Positions 38,253-53,034 of a stretch of DNA of 64,000 bases are shown one piece after another. The notes beneath the pieces are model-generated. The model worked only from the letters and a program-made list of their open reading frames with translations, was not told the origin of the DNA and made no database searches. Position 1 is the first letter of the stretch. Each line of letters starts with the position of its first letter. The position numbers and the translations under genes were made by a program. Source of the stretch: Serinus canaria (taxonomy: Eukaryota > Chordata > Aves > Passeriformes > Fringillidae); contig NC_066314.1 in the NCBI RefSeq assembly GCF_022539315.1, forward strand, positions 63,597,543 to 63,661,542. The letters run 5' to 3'.

Positions 38253-39335
38253 GAGAACACTAATGTCCAAGGCAGCAGCAGCAATATTGATAAGTTTTCT
38301 CTTCCATAGCTTACAATTAAGGGTTATCATTAATGGACCTGGAGAACTTCCTAAAAGGACTAATTAGTGTTTTAATTGGTTCTCTCACCATCATATTTTT
38401 GTTTACCCATACCCAGAGGACCTCCAGCTGTGTTAAGCAGTTTTCCAATTAATAAAGCATTTGAATTTAATGGCCCAGTTTTTCTGACTCAGCCATTTTT
38501 CCGCCTGGTTTATTTAGCTGACTTACAGCATGTAATTTCCACATATTTCTCAGCAGCTGGAGCCCACTGAATGCTGCCACTGTCCCTGGGCAGTGCTGCC
38601 TGGTACCCTCCTCGTCCTCTGTGGGAGTCCTTGTAGCCCTCTCTTGGCAGATGGAGAAATGCCTTTGTAAAGGTCTAATGCTGCATTTGTGGCTCCTCTC
38701 AAAGCTTCATGGCCAGCCCCTTCTAGTTCTACCCTTTCCTGTAGGTTTTTGCTTGGGTTTTTTTTTTGCATCAATGACTCAGCTATTTATTTTCCACTTC
38801 CTGCTTCTTCTTTCATTCTGTGATCAAGCTTTTTTCACCCGCTGGGCAGTAAGAGGAAGGTGAGGGACTCCTTTTTCTTGTGCAAGCAGGAGAGGCCAGG
38901 GAATGACAACATAAGAGAGAAAAAGGTGAAAAAACATCCTGTACGCCCAAGCTTCTTCCTTCCAGCCCTAAGAAGAGTCCTTTAGGGGAGTCGATCTCAC
39001 TGGCCTTGCTGCATTTCCTTCTTATTCAGTGTTCTCTGTGTCATCTACTTTCAGTTGGTGGTGGAAGAAAAAACAAAAAATATCACAAAAGAGGCAAGTC
39101 TCATGGCTGAAGCTAGGAAGTGTGCAACCCAAATGAAAGGATCAAACTGCCCAGATACACTCCTGAACCTCCTGAACCAACCCTGCTGTCAAACCAGTCC
39201 TTCCCCACTTAACTGGAAGAAGTTGTCAGGGATCTTTTACCAACCATTTCACATGTCCTGCGGAGATGAAGGTTACCCCAACCTGAAATAAGGAGTGTCA
39301 CAAAGCAAAATAATGGGAACATGAACCACAAAAAA

Positions 39336-39355
39336 TTAAATTAAATTAAATTAAA
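39336..39355. repeat. (TTAAA)4 microsatellite
   Basis: Four exact TTAAA pentamers flanked by A runs. Confidence 0.9.
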
Positions 39356-42300
39356 ATTTGAAAAAATAGAAATAATGCAATGAGCACAGTGACTCCAGCA
39401 CACCTGTTTCAACTTCCACTGGAGTAGAACAGCACAGAGATGAGCTTTGCAAATCCCTGCACAAAAGCTGCTCTGTCCAATTCCATCACCTGGATCAAAA
39501 TAACATGTGAGGGAGCCTTGCAAGTGAGCACCAGGTGGATGGGCAGGTCTCAGCTCAGAGCCCACTGCCAGCCCAGCAAAGCACAGTTAAGAGACACACT
39601 GTTTTCTTCTCTCTGCAGTACCTCTTGGCATGCCTAAGAAAATAAGATGCTTTAACACAGCAGCAACAGTAGCACTAAAAAGAACTCTTGTGTGCTAAAT
39701 CATCAGGAAAAAAACAATTATTATCCTTTTCTTCTTTGTGTTCTTTTTGTTTTCCTGCCAAATACCAGAGAGAACAAAATAGCAGGTTTTTTGCTTTGCA
39801 AGGCAAACTTGTAAAATCAGAGGGAAAACAAATCCTGAGCAAATAACTCAAAGCAAATAGCTGGAGGAAGTGAGGGTGGGGAGGTAGGCAGCAGGAGGAC
39901 CAAGTGATACATTTTCAGTGTTTGCTGTATTAAGCCTTGAATTAGGAAGATAAACAATGAATGGACATCTCCACAACCAAGAAATGCCCCGCTTTGTTTG
40001 GTGAGGAACAGAATGCTCAGAGCTACATCCCAAACCTGAACTGCCACTAGCAATCACACTGCAGCTCCAGCCTCACTGGGGCTCTCACACCAGAGCACCC
40101 ACAGGCCTGGATCTGACTGGGAGGAGAACTTGTGCTTAGAGCTGCAGTCCAGGATCTTATGTTGTAAACCTTCAAGACAGAGGAGCATGAGCACCCAGGT
40201 GGCCAGCAGAGTCAGCTGTGGGAGCAGAGAGCCTGGATGTGCTCCTGAATGCCCACGTGAGAAACAACTGTTCACTTTGAAAATTTAAAAAGGTTTATTA
40301 AACCTTGATAAAAATACAACAAAAGGACTATATAAGGAAAAATTCACAGTGCTGGCAATTGCCCCTCGTGGATACCACGTGGACAGTTCATCTTCAAGAT
40401 GGATGCTCAGTCTTTTATACCCCTGGGTGTTGTATCAGCCCTGACCCCTCCCAAAGTCTGTCAGTCAGCTCTTCTTTGCCATTTTTCAGTGGAGACTGCT
40501 TTCTTGTAACTCAATTGGAGATCAGGTGTTGCCATGCCACACCCCTAAGCACCAAGCTTTTCCATCCCCTACTGCCCCATCGAAGGGACACGTGTGCAGC
40601 CTTCTTTTACCTGTCCTAGACAACCCAGCCTGTCTGATGGCAACCATACAGGGAGGGAAAAGGGAACTGTGGGGAGAACAGAGGACATCTAAACTACAAT
40701 AACATAACTGTACATCACTAAAGCTTTTAATATTCACACAATAGTTATCTTTTAATTGTGAGAGCCAATCCTCTCCTTATCCATCTGTAACACCCAGGAC
40801 TGTGTGTTGCTGCTGCTTCCTGAGCTGCAAAGCTGTGGGCTCCCCTGCAGCACTGGGGCCATGCTAAGAGGGACAGGAGGAAAGTGGCAAGCAGCCCTTT
40901 TGGCACTGGTGCCTCATCCCCTCTGGGCAGGACAGTGCTCTGGGCAGTTCCCTGGCCCTCAGTGTCACACTGGCAGCAGAGGCAAGCCATGTTTTCTATC
41001 CCTGCACACACTCCTCTGCAAGAACAACTCCATGAGGCCAAGCCAAGCCAATGGCTCTTGTTCATGGACTCTCCCACCATATTGGACCTTTTATCAGGGT
41101 ATTGCTTTCTCCCCGTAGTAACTCTTAATTTGAAAACTGAACTCCAGTCCCCACCTATAGGCACACAAAGGAACCTTCCTCTTTCTCCTAAACCCTGCTG
41201 TGACTACCAACAGTCCTTACAACACAGAAGTACCTACATGTACATGCCATGTGAGTCTGTTTTCCTCCTCTTTCCTTAAAAAAAGGAGTGTCTTCCCATG
41301 CAGCAAACTGAAAACCCTGCCTGTTTAAAATACAAAGCAGCAGCAAACTGAAAGAGACCTGGAGAGGCCACTGCCTGCCACAATAGGATTAAGGGCTATA
41401 TCTCAGGCAATTCTTTTGGAATCAGCTGTTGCTTATCTGAGCTTCTTTGTAGAAGCTACGATCTCTTTGTACCAGACTCCGTTACTGGGCTACCTAACAA
41501 ATGCCTTTTTTTGGCTGAGTCTACAAAGCCCATATATAAAACCTGAGTTTCTTGTCACTGAATAGTCAAAATGCAGGTGCTTTAACTGGTGAAACAACTG
41601 CAATAGCCTTTGCTAGGGAGGCTGTCTCAAAGAGGAGATTGCACTTTCTCCCAGCCCCTTCACACCACACACTGAATATTACTTGTTTTTACCACAATTA
41701 AGTCTCTGAACTATTTTGAAATCCCACACAAAGACAGTCCTGTACAGCAGGCATTATACACACATGCTTCCACATGCCTCCTCTTAACTACCACGCACAA
41801 CTACATAAACCAGTTCCCTGATAGTCTCTTGACACATCTCCTGTTTTCCATCTTCAGAAAATGACAGTTCTTATATAAAATAGGCCAGTGGGCTACAAAA
41901 TAGTGGCCTAAAAATGGCTTCTTAGTGCTCTCCTCTTTTGCTCTCCCAGAAAAGCATTTCTCCCCCACCCAATAAAACATTCAGACAGGTAATGAGCTCC
42001 CTCTCATCCCTGCAATTCTGCCCTGCTGGAGTCTGCTGGTTTCCAGGAGGAGAAGTGGAGACAACTCCTGGAAACATCCCTGCCTCTCCTGCTATCAGAG
42101 CTGCTCCCATTTTCCAGTCATCAATCCCTGAAGCCCAGACCCAGTGCAGACCAGAAGAGATAACGATAAGAAAGTGCCAAGTTTTTCAGTCCCCCTTTTC
42201 TCTTCCTGCACTCCATGCTTAACCTAATTTTACCAGCTGAGCTGGGTGACTTTCATAGGCAAAAGCTGCCTGCACAATGATTTCTATTCCACTCACTCTC

Positions 42301-43017
42301 AGCTCTTTTCTTCCACAAGTGAGAGACGATAACCATCACTTGCAATTCAATAGGCTTCATATCGTCTCCAGGAAATAATTGAACCCTTTGTGGCTTTTGG
42401 AGCAACGTTTTGGTATTTTCCCTGGCATCAAAATACTGCTGGATTCTGTTTAAATGGAAGAGATGGCCAGTCTGCATTAGCTGGGCAAAGAGAAAGCCAA
42501 GAAGAAGACAAGTCAGCTGCCTGCAAATACACAGGGTAAGCAAAACCAACAGCTCCCAACAGGAAGGACCAGTTCTTTCACCACATGTTAACTGGCCTCC
42601 CTCTTTGCCTCACCCTAAAAAAATAGATGCACTGGGAGCCTGAGCCAAAATCTGTTATTTAAATGGGACCAGTCCCCCACTCCACCTGGTTCCAGAATAA
42701 CCTGACACGTTTCTGTTCTGGCATGGGTTTCCCCCTGCCCCTATTCACCACCACCATTACACTCCTGCAAAATGAGTCATTCCAGCTGGTACAGAAATCC
42801 CAGATGACATGTACTTCGTAAAGAGAAGCCAGAAGAAGGAACTGGCCAGGCTTACCACAATCCATGCCCAAAGTAAAATCAGCTATTTATTTTGTGCACT
42901 TGTCTGGTGCTCTCCAGTGACAGTTTGTTGGGTACAGGAGATCCCTGGATACTGTCAGCCCTGTAAAATCTTCTGAGCAGACACAGCTCTTGAGGTGAAA
43001 TCCCTTCATCCAAGCAG

Positions 43018-43049
43018 TCTAATGGGACACAGCTCTAATGGGACAGCCC
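43018..43049. repeat. 16-bp tandem duplication
   Basis: TCTAATGGGACACAGC is followed at once by TCTAATGGGACAGCCC. Confidence 0.8.
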
Positions 43050-45437
43050 CACCACGGCTGTGTAGCATTACAACCCCTGCAAAACCTTCAAACCCTTTCC
43101 TATGGTGGTATTCAAAGACATTCCTGCAGGGCTTTCACATGCCACATCCTTCTGCCTGTCTGCCATTGGTTTCGTGCCCTGTCTCCTCGCTGAGTGCCCA
43201 CAGACTTCTGCTGGAAGCGTTAATGAGAGCAATGTGCAAACAAATGTGGAAAATAATCTCTAATGCTGCAGGGGCAGAGGCCAGCGGAAACCAGAGGATG
43301 TTTTCTGGCAAAACAGCAAGCAATAAGAGCTGTTCTCTAAATAAATAACGTCTCAATGCATACAAGCTTAGCATTAGCAAAGAGACCTCGGGCTGAAGGC
43401 TCTAACCAGTGTTTCTTGCCCCTCTACAGGGAGGCACTGGTGTACAAGCCGCTTTCATGAAGCCATACACCCAGGTGGGTACAGTCACCAAAGCTCACTC
43501 AAGTCACAAAATTTCAGGAGTCCTCACCCTTCCTGTTCTCCCTATAAAAAAGGCTTCATCTGGCTATAAAGTAATTGCTGTCATCTCCATTTTACACAGG
43601 AAAGAACAGTCCTTCAGAAAGGTCATGGCTGAGATCCCCCTCACCAGGAATGCAAGGAGTTCAAAAGCACTGCAAAGCCTGGCATGGCTCTCCTTGTGAA
43701 TAAAATCCTACATGAGCCTGACTTCCAGACCATTTCCTTGGACACATGTGGGGGACAGTCCAGAGGAAGGCCCAAGAGTGTCCTGCCCCACAGGGACATC
43801 TCCTGCCCACTCCCTGAGCACACCCTAAAGCCTTCTGCACAAGGGCATCACACCCCGCAGGCTTCTCCCTGTGCTCCAGCCCTTCAGCTCTGCCCAGAGC
43901 TCCTCCTGAGGCACAGGGGCTGCTCAGGAGCTACCACACCTTGCACAGAAATGTTGTGACAGTTGTCTGGGGGTTGCTACCACTGTCTATCACACTCTCT
44001 GGGGCTGGAGAGGCAGAGGAAGCCAAGATCAGCAGCCCATTTGTTGCCTGCCCTGATAGACGTCTTATTGATAGCTCCATCTCACACTGGCAAAGCCCTT
44101 TGTACCACTCTGGGACAGCTGCTCTGATGCCAAGAATTCCTCACAGGCTGGCCAGCCCTCGTGGTGCTACCAGGGAAGCTCCAGTTTCAGCAAAGAATTT
44201 GATGGCTGTCTGGCAAGTGTATAAATCATAAAAGTAGCTTTGTTCTGCAACACTTCAAACCTTTTGAGCTCTGTCGTATGGCTGCAGTTTGCTGGCACTT
44301 GCTGTTCAATTTATATAAGCTAAGCTGTGCAAACTCATCCCTTTCCAGCCTGTAGGCAGCCTGTTACACCACACAGGGATGCTGCCCCACTAGTCCAAGC
44401 TGCATTTTGCTGACAGGAGGCCCTTTTTTTGAAAAGGTGCAGCCTTCTTTCAGGATTTAATTTCATAGGAAACACGGTGGAATCCAGGATTTTAAAACCG
44501 ATTCACTTCAATAAAATCAGGAGGTTGCATCCAGGCAAGCCCTGTGCCCAGGAAAGGATAGCTAAGCTCTCAGTTTTTGCCCAAATCAGCTGCAGTCCAG
44601 AACAAGCTGCCGTTCCATGGAAGATGGGGAGGATGCAAGGCAGACAGGGACTGGGAATTTTCCAACCCGCCGGTTAAAAAATGGGCGTAAACAAAGAGGA
44701 TTTCAGACACTCCACGCTGGATTCCCACACATCTGTAGGCAAAGTGCTACTGCCCAAACAATCTCTGCAGAAGTGCACTGTGTGGCTGCAGGAAAATACC
44801 CTGCTGTGCCTGTCTGCAGTGTGTGGCATTTATTGCCAGGGAGGGCACTGCCAGACCCGGGGCAAAGGCAGCATTTGGGGCTTTGGGTGCCCCCAGCAGA
44901 GAGGCAATGGGGGGCAGAGGCTGCCCCGATGAGCCACGGTCCCACCCTTCCTCCCACCCCACAGCCCGGTGGGAGGGCAGCATTACTTGGGCAGGGAATG
45001 GCTCTATCCCACGAGGGCTGGGCCAGGCTTTTATCTGCTATGAATTTGCACAGGGCCTTTGATGTTGGTGGGTCTGGCTGGTAGGTTGGTGCAGGAGCTC
45101 TGTGATAATAAGGTGAAGCCAGTGGAACCTGCTCAGACACTCGGCTCATTTGAAAACCAGGATTTTATGGGGCTGCTGAGCAAGGAGAACATCTGTGCAA
45201 TGCTACGTGGGGCTATGCAGGCACCCAAGCCAGAGGCAGCTAATAAATGAGCGAGGAAGGACTGGAGAGGAAAAGGCTTGTTTTCAGCAAAACCTCTGAA
45301 TTTCTTCCCAATGCAAAGCACTGAGTTCTGTGCTTCTCCAGTCAAACCTTTTACTCAGTCTATGTCAGGTATTTCCAAATTGTTCTTAAAAAGGACCAAC
45401 TAAATATATGGGATGTCAGGATGAGGACTGCCCTTAG

Positions 45438-45455
45438 AAAAAAAAAAAAAAAAAA
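45438..45455 (+). repeat. 18-base poly-A run
   Basis: Uninterrupted A residues. There is no recognisable retroposed body upstream. Confidence 0.85.
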
Positions 45456-48400
45456 GGAGTATACATCAGTCCAGGCTGCCCTTCCTACCTCAGCAGGTGC
45501 CCCGCTGGACTCTCCCAAATCCCCAGGTTGCCAGAGCTCCTTCCTGGGCTGTGATTTCCTCTCTGCCACTCCCAAGCAGAGCAGGCTGTTGCACAGACCT
45601 GCCACAGCTTTTCCCCACAATGCTGAGGTGAACTCAGGGAATCAGTCAGCAGAGCTGGGGCAGTCTTGGGCTCTGGTGTACAGACCAAGATCCCAGAGAA
45701 CCCACATGCTCAGCTCTGGCTGCTGGGAAGGCCCCCAGGAGCAGCAGGACACGTGTTGGCCATGAGTCTCTTGGTAAGTGATGGTTAAATGCCCTGTGGG
45801 CCAGGAGAGTCCTGGGGAAGGACGATTTTATGAAGTGCAACCCTACATCATAAAGGCCAAGGGGAGCTGTGGGTGGGAGTAAAATGAAAAAGGAGTATCT
45901 TTTGGGATTCCAGATGGAAAAATTTGGGTGGGAAGAGATGCATTTCAAATCTCAGGCTATGTGTACGCATTTCTAGATGTGTCTCTATGTGTGTAAGGAC
46001 ATCCATACACCTCTTTAGACACTGGGGTACACAAACATGCAGAGCACACACCCACATCCATGTGCCTATCCCTTGCTCCTTTGGTAAGCATGGACTTTAG
46101 AAGTTTCCATTTCACCTTCCTCCCTACCTCTGGAGTCTCCCATGCTTGACAGACCATTAAATGCTGTGTGCAAGGATGCACTGACACTGAAAGTTTCCCA
46201 GCTGCAAATATCAACATGGACATGCTGTTTCACACGTACCAAGGAAAAAGGTTTTTCCCTCATTTATCCAGTATGTGAATGAGCACTAATACCACTGAAA
46301 CCAGTCTAGTAACATCCTGGAGTAAATGAGATCCAAAGGAGCTTGGGATCTTAAAAGGGGCAGTTTAGGGACAGAGAAAAGCTTTATAGCTAAGGAAAAG
46401 CTTAATGGGAGAGGCAGGGGAGGTGGAAAAAAAAGCACCTACCTGCAGGCCATGAGAAATGTTTCCCACAGGAAATTAAAACTCGTAAGTCATGCATGCC
46501 CACCTAAGCCCATGCCAGGAAGGAGAAATAAAAGACTGGAGAAGGGGAGGGAAGCAGGGATGGGAAGCAGCTGTAGTAGGAACAGTTTTCAATAACCAAT
46601 GGCTTGAACTCAGATTTCCAGGCCTCAGGACATTATCTGATGTGGAAGGAAAGACAGCACTGTGGCTGATGGAGCTTATGCCAGCACTGTGGACCTGTGC
46701 AAACCCTCTGGATGGGTGATGTCCCAGCTCATCCTCCAAATCCCAGGGCAGAGGAGAGGGACAATGAGCTGCTGGTTTGCAGTTGCTCCTGTCTGTGGCT
46801 ACAGACCCTCCTGCAAAGAGAGAGGGGAGGTGGTGCTGGTAGCAGTCAACAAAGGAGAGGCTTGAAGGAACGATGCAGAAAGGAGAGTGGCCAAAAGCAT
46901 GCACAAGACTCTCTGTGCATCAGTGGTGCCCTGCAGGAGGGCAGGGAGAGGTTGGGGAGGGCCTCAGGAAGGACAGACCCACTGCACTGCAGAAAAGGGC
47001 ATGTCCTGTGGTCAGTCAAGGGGCTGTGCAGGGTAAAGATGCTCACATGCCTTGAAAAGGCCAAAGCAAGTTTCCCTAAAAGAAGCCCCTGCTTCTTCCT
47101 GCAACCTTTCCCACCAGGGATTTTTGCAGTTTTCTCAAATTTTTATTAATTTTTTAACACCTTCCTGAAAGCCTCCCCTTTCTAGCCAACACCAGTTCAC
47201 AGGACAAGGGTTTCAGGACCAAGCCCTCTCCCAGGCTAACAAAAGGCAGAAACACCTTTGCCCAGCTGCTGCTGCTTCTCCAGTGGGGAAAAGCAAGGCT
47301 TGCATGGAAAAGCCCTATTTGGATGAGTGGTCCATCCCATGTACTCCATGGGATGGGTACATCAGGTCTGCACCTCTTTCATCCATATTTCTGGAGGCAG
47401 CCCTGGACTGGGGGATGGATGTCTCTCCTGGGTGGCCCATCCCAGCCAAGCCTAATTCCCCCATCTGGTGGAATCTTTTCTCTGCAGAGAAATCTTATAG
47501 TCTGCAGAGGTTATTTCTGGGCTTTCTTGTTGATGGCTGTATTTTTGTCCCAAATGCAACACCTAAAGCTCTGAGAGAAAAGCCACACTGCTGTGGAGAG
47601 GAAAAGGAGAGGTACTAACATCACTGTCATAAAGAAGGAGAAAAAATACACCAATTGCTTTGGGATTTTCTGGTTTTCTAATTGTGTGGTTATTTAATTA
47701 ATCTCCTGTTCACTTTCTGATTTTTCCATGTTTTTTTCCTCTGTGTTTGTTTGAGGGGTTTTTTCCCTCACAGACCTCCTCATGCTCCCAGAACACCTGC
47801 TCCCTTGGGCTTCAGCTGGAGAGAAGGGAATTACATGCTCCTTTGCCTTGTTTATGGCAGTGTTCATAGCTGCACTTCTCCAGATCAGAGGCGAAAGCTC
47901 TGCCCAAATCAGAGCAACTGCTAAGCCTTAAAAGGGGACAGAGGAAGCAGCATTTCTGCTCATCTTGACACAGCCAATTTCATCAGATGTCTCACAGAGA
48001 AACCTTTTTTTTTTTTCCTCAAAACTTAAAACAGGGGAAGTTGGTGCCCTGGAGTCCCCCTGAGGGTGATGTTTATTCATCTGACAAAGCAGGTTGGCGT
48101 CACAGGAAGGCAGACACACATGTGTGGTCTGATTCTGGTCTGGTACCATTACTGCTTTCTGCACTGGAAAAAACATCCCTCAAGACACATAGCGACTTTT
48201 GATGAAAAGGTGAAGGAAAAATATATCCAGGATAAGTTTTTTTCATCTTTTTTCTGTCTCACCTGCAAGGGAAGATATATCTTATTGAGAGCAATGAGAA
48301 GCATCTACAAGCAATACTCATGTAAAGGGCAAGTACCTGACACAGCACTGACCCTAAGCTCCTCTTTCAGCATTACTCACTCATGCACACCAGAAAACTA

Positions 48401-50692
48401 AAAAAGAAATTAAAAAGGTTGTTTTGCTTGTGCTTTGGAAAATGCATGAATAAAGCAGAATATTTTTTTCTTTAATTGAAATATGAAAGAGGTCACAACA
48501 TATCATCCACATCCCAAGGACTCTTAGACAATATTCTGCAGGGCCTCAGGAAGAAATAAGGTCTTTATTCTTAGGTTTGTGAGCTGGACTCAGCAAGGCA
48601 GGCCAGGTTCACAAAGCAGGGCAACACTCCAAATGTTTGCTGACTGACGGGATTCTCAGCCCTGAGTTACAGCCTTCACCACATTCACAAAGCTGGCAGG
48701 GATGGAGAAAGAGAGGAGCAAGTGAGAGGAGAAGAAAGCCAGTGCCAACAGCAGTCAAGTAGGTTGGGCACTCATCTAGGACTGAGACAACTGGCATCCA
48801 GGTTCCATTCTAGAAACTGGCTAAGGCTGATGCAAAACTGCTTTCACTTTGGGGCTGAGAAAAGCCAGGCTTGAATCCCCAAAAGCCCAGGTGTCACCAC
48901 ATCCAGCAGGGAGAGACAGACCCAAGTCCCTGGAGGCAGAAGGAGGGCTCTCTGACAGCCTCCATGAACACCCTCCCAGGAAGGCTGTGGGATAGAGCAG
49001 AAGAGGGCACTTCATGTTGGCAAAAACAAGGTCTGACATGTCCTGAAAGCCAAGTCACAGCAAGCAATGATGGGAGAAAGCTGATTTAGTAGAAATAGGT
49101 AGGAATCCTTCCAGCCCTGGGCTGTGGGTATTGCACATCTCCAGCCATAGGACAAGTCTGGGATGTTACCAGCACAGACCTACTGTCAGTCTCCAAGTAA
49201 AACTCAAGTGTGAGGTTAAAATGCATGGGCATCTGGGTCATTCTGCATTCTCTATGCCCTCCCAGCAGAAGAGATAGAAGGACAGTACAACCAAAGTTGG
49301 TGTACCACATACACTTATTTTTAAACACGGGAAGACCTGTACATCTCATCTGAAAGTAAATTTTTTAAAAGCAAACATCCTCTGACTTCATCATCACAAC
49401 TATATATTTTATGCAGGAGTTGCCACAGTGGGAAAGATTCAAGCTCCAGCCTGTTCAATATCCAGAGGCTTCATTATGTGCACATTATGAGTATTAGTCT
49501 AGTCTTGGCTCTGATTTGTTACTTTCACTGCTTTCTGCATGGAGAACACCTTAAAATTTCTGCTTTTCCCAGGGCTGAGGTAATTTTCTGTATTTTGTGG
49601 GATTTACCTTGAGCATGGCTCAGACTGTTGAGGGTTTTTTTACCTTACTGTGTCTCAGCTTGGTTTGAGCCAGGACTCATCTGAGTATAAGCTGTATTTT
49701 ATTATGTATTTTTGCTGCTAACTAATTAGGAGTGCAGCTGTAAATAAGAGATATGGGGCTCGCTCTCTGCCAGATTAGCACGAAGCTAAACAGCACTTTG
49801 TCAGCAGCCTGAAGCTCGTGTCTAAAAGGCTCAAAATAAAGAGCAAAAAACTTCTGTCCTCTTCTTCAACAGGAAAGTGAGGCCTAAAGAGGTGGCTCAA
49901 AACCTCAGATGTTTTGAGCTGAGTGGCCCTCTGCTCTCAGGAAAACATAACCTGCCCCGTAGGAATCAAAATGTCTGAAATTGCCAGGGCTTGGGCATGA
50001 GCAGGATGGGCTACAACCTGCTCTGGGTCCAGCTGGGGCTGAAGAAAAGACTCCTGCAGCGAGGCAGGGGCAGGATGGCAGAGCAGAGAGACCAAGACAG
50101 GAAAAAGGCAGTAATAGGTGGAGGCAAAGTTTCAAGGCAACAACTTTGAAGAACTGTAATTTTGAATAGCCAATTTTACTGAATCAGGCCAACATATATA
50201 ACTAATTTATAAGTAAGCAACCAACAGCTGCTCACATGGTAAGGTTTTCACTCCAGATGGAAGGTGGCAACAGGAACTGACAGGAGCAGCTCACACTCAT
50301 GCAATGACCTTCACAAGTAGTTTCCAGTCGAGACAGAAGGTCTATTCCTCCTGAGGTCAATGAACACTTCTTTTCCCTTAGTCCTCTTTTCCCTTTACCC
50401 CTTCCCCCATCCACCCAGAGAAAGGCTGAGCATTGAACAAGGCCCTGCTCACACCGTGCTCGAATGGGACGAGGGTTTGCACTGCACTCCCACACAGGTG
50501 CAAGACTGAGACCTTTGTGTGAACAAGAGCTGCAGGATCAAGCCCCACAGACCCCAGCTGGCACGTCCCATTCCTGGGCCAAAGAAGCAGGAGCCTTAAC
50601 CCTTGCAGGAGTGTCTTCATAAAGATGTGGTTTCTAACAAACACAGCAGAATGCTCAGGGACAGCATTTTGAAGTCATTGGGAAACACCCCT

Positions 50693-50710
50693 GAGGAGGA
50701 GGAGGAGGGG
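50693..50710. repeat. (GAG)n microsatellite
   Basis: Five GAG triplets followed by a G run. Confidence 0.85.
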
Positions 50711-52995
50711 ATTTGTTTTTTCCTAGAGTTATTTATTTTTTAACAGCACAAACAGCCAGGACTGTTTAAAAAACTCTTCCTTCCCTTACCCCTATATGAT
50801 GGATCCAGCCCTGCCTCATGGCTCAGCCATACATCTCACACTTGGGGCAACAGGCATAGTGAAGCAGAGTTCAGGAAGGCTCTGTAAAAGCTCTGTTGGC
50901 CCTTAAACAGGGCAGCAGTGCTCTCTTTCCTATCAAGTCCTTCCTTCACTCCCAACTCTTTCACTACAAGCAGCCAACTCAGGCAGCCCATATTGCAACT
51001 GGCACAAATTATCACACACAAGAACTGAAAGCCTCGTGGCTTGGAAAGCTTATGTCTATGTGTTAATGGCTTGAGTAGTCTGATAGAATAAGAGCAATTT
51101 TCTGTTGTGCCTATTTAGCTTATATTTGCACCAAAAGGTACTGGTTCAGATGTGGCTTGTCCTCCACAAACCTACAGATAATTGTTGGCTTGTACTGAAA
51201 AAGAGAGGGAAATTCAGAAACATGGAAACATGGAAATTGAACATTCTTCTGCCCTTTAAACACTCCTGCCCAATGTCTGGTGTCTGCCACCCTACAAAGG
51301 CCACCCAGCCTGGCATGGCTGGATGCAACATAAAATGCTATTTCTGCAGCAGGCCATTTCCCCCGAAATGGAGCCTCTCTCATTAAATTAAATTATCTAG
51401 GGTCCTTTAAACAGCACCTTCAGCTCTGTTAAGGAGAAGGGGAAAAGCAATAACAGAGGTCGTTTTGCCCCCTGCCTTTGGCCTTTAGCAGAACTACACT
51501 GTAGTGTCAGCACTCTCATTACAATATCTCATTATCAGACAACTGGAAGCTGAGAAGACAAATGGCCAGCTGTTGACAGGCCAAATGTAAGCCCTGGGTG
51601 AACTCTATTATCCTGCACCTTCAGGACAGAATTGGCATCTGACTTTACCAAACCAAGCAGTGCCTGGGGGAAGGGCAGGGGTAAAGGGGGAAATGGCAAA
51701 CCTGCAGTGATTGCAGAGAGCAGCCTCACAGGTCTGGTGGCCAGACACACAGTGACCTGTCTTTGCTAGGGCTTTCCACGCTCTGGAAATGCATTGTCCT
51801 CTTTCAGTGCACTCTGCAAGGGGGGCAGCCCCTGCCCGAAATCCCTATTGTGGTGTCAGGATTTCATCTGCAGCGACAGCAGCTGTGTGAATTTTATTAG
51901 CAAAGGCTTTCGGTCCTTAATAGTTTCCACCGAGAGAATGAAAAAAACAGGCAAAAGAAAACAACAATGCTGTGAAGTGGTTTGGTGCATTCATGTTCTG
52001 CAGACCATATGCACACACACTGGCAGGCAGCATGGCAGGCAGGACTTCACTGCTGACGTGAGTTGTGGTCAACAAAGGAAGCTAAAAAAGGAACTCGGGG
52101 TTTCTATCAATCGAATGGGGGCAGGGGGATGTCTGAGCTTACAGGAATCTAGGATGTGTTGCTGCAGATTTACACACAGCACAGGAGATGTGTGCCTCTG
52201 AGATATGTGGCAGATCAGCCAGAACCAGCAGTCCTGGAAACTGAAAGCAGCTTCCAAGAAATGCTGAAGGTCCAAGCTGCTATTGCTCAACATTTCAAGC
52301 AAAGGTGGAAGAACCACACTTGGCCTTCTTGCCTCTCTGGGATGTTCTGGGCATCACACACAGTTCCCCCAAGAGGGAACAAAGATAAAATCAACCATTT
52401 GTGAGCTGACAGCACGGAGCAGTGGGGCCATTTGCCCACACATGACAGGGATCCTGCAGCCCAACTCCTTGGCTGAGGGGTTGCCTGATGCACCCTTGAA
52501 GGTCTCAAAAGTTGGAAGAATGAAAAGTTGATTACCTGGTTTAGGGAATGCCTTTCACCTCACCCCAGCAGAATGAGGCTTTTCTTTAGGTACTAAGAAG
52601 ACAGTCCATGGGGTTTTCCTGTTTATAAACATTTCATCATAAGAACTTCCTCTTAACCTTCTTGTTGGGGTTAATAGTTATCTCACTAATAGCTGGGAGA
52701 AAACAGCACAATTTCTGTCGGGGATCTGTGTGTTTGGAGACTGTTTGGAGCAGCCCCCATTCTTTATAGCCACAACTCTTGTCTTTGGAAATCCCCCAAC
52801 ATTTTCCTAAATTTGGTAGGGAAAAAACCTAGTAGAGCAGTTTCCATGAGCTAGTACCACTATCTGTAGGCTCCTCATGCTCTCTGAGCAACACAGCACT
52901 TCCTCCTCCATCAGAAAAAGTCAGTGGCTCTTTCTCACTGAAGTCCTGTGGTTCATTCCAAACAAGCTGATTGTGAAGCTGTGAGCCTGGAGGAG

Positions 52996-53034
52996 TTTTC
53001 TTCCTTTTTTCCTTTTTTTTTTTTTTTTTTCCTT
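52996..53034. repeat. Pyrimidine tract with an 18-base T run
   Basis: T-rich sequence with a few C residues, including 18 consecutive T residues from 53013. Confidence 0.85.
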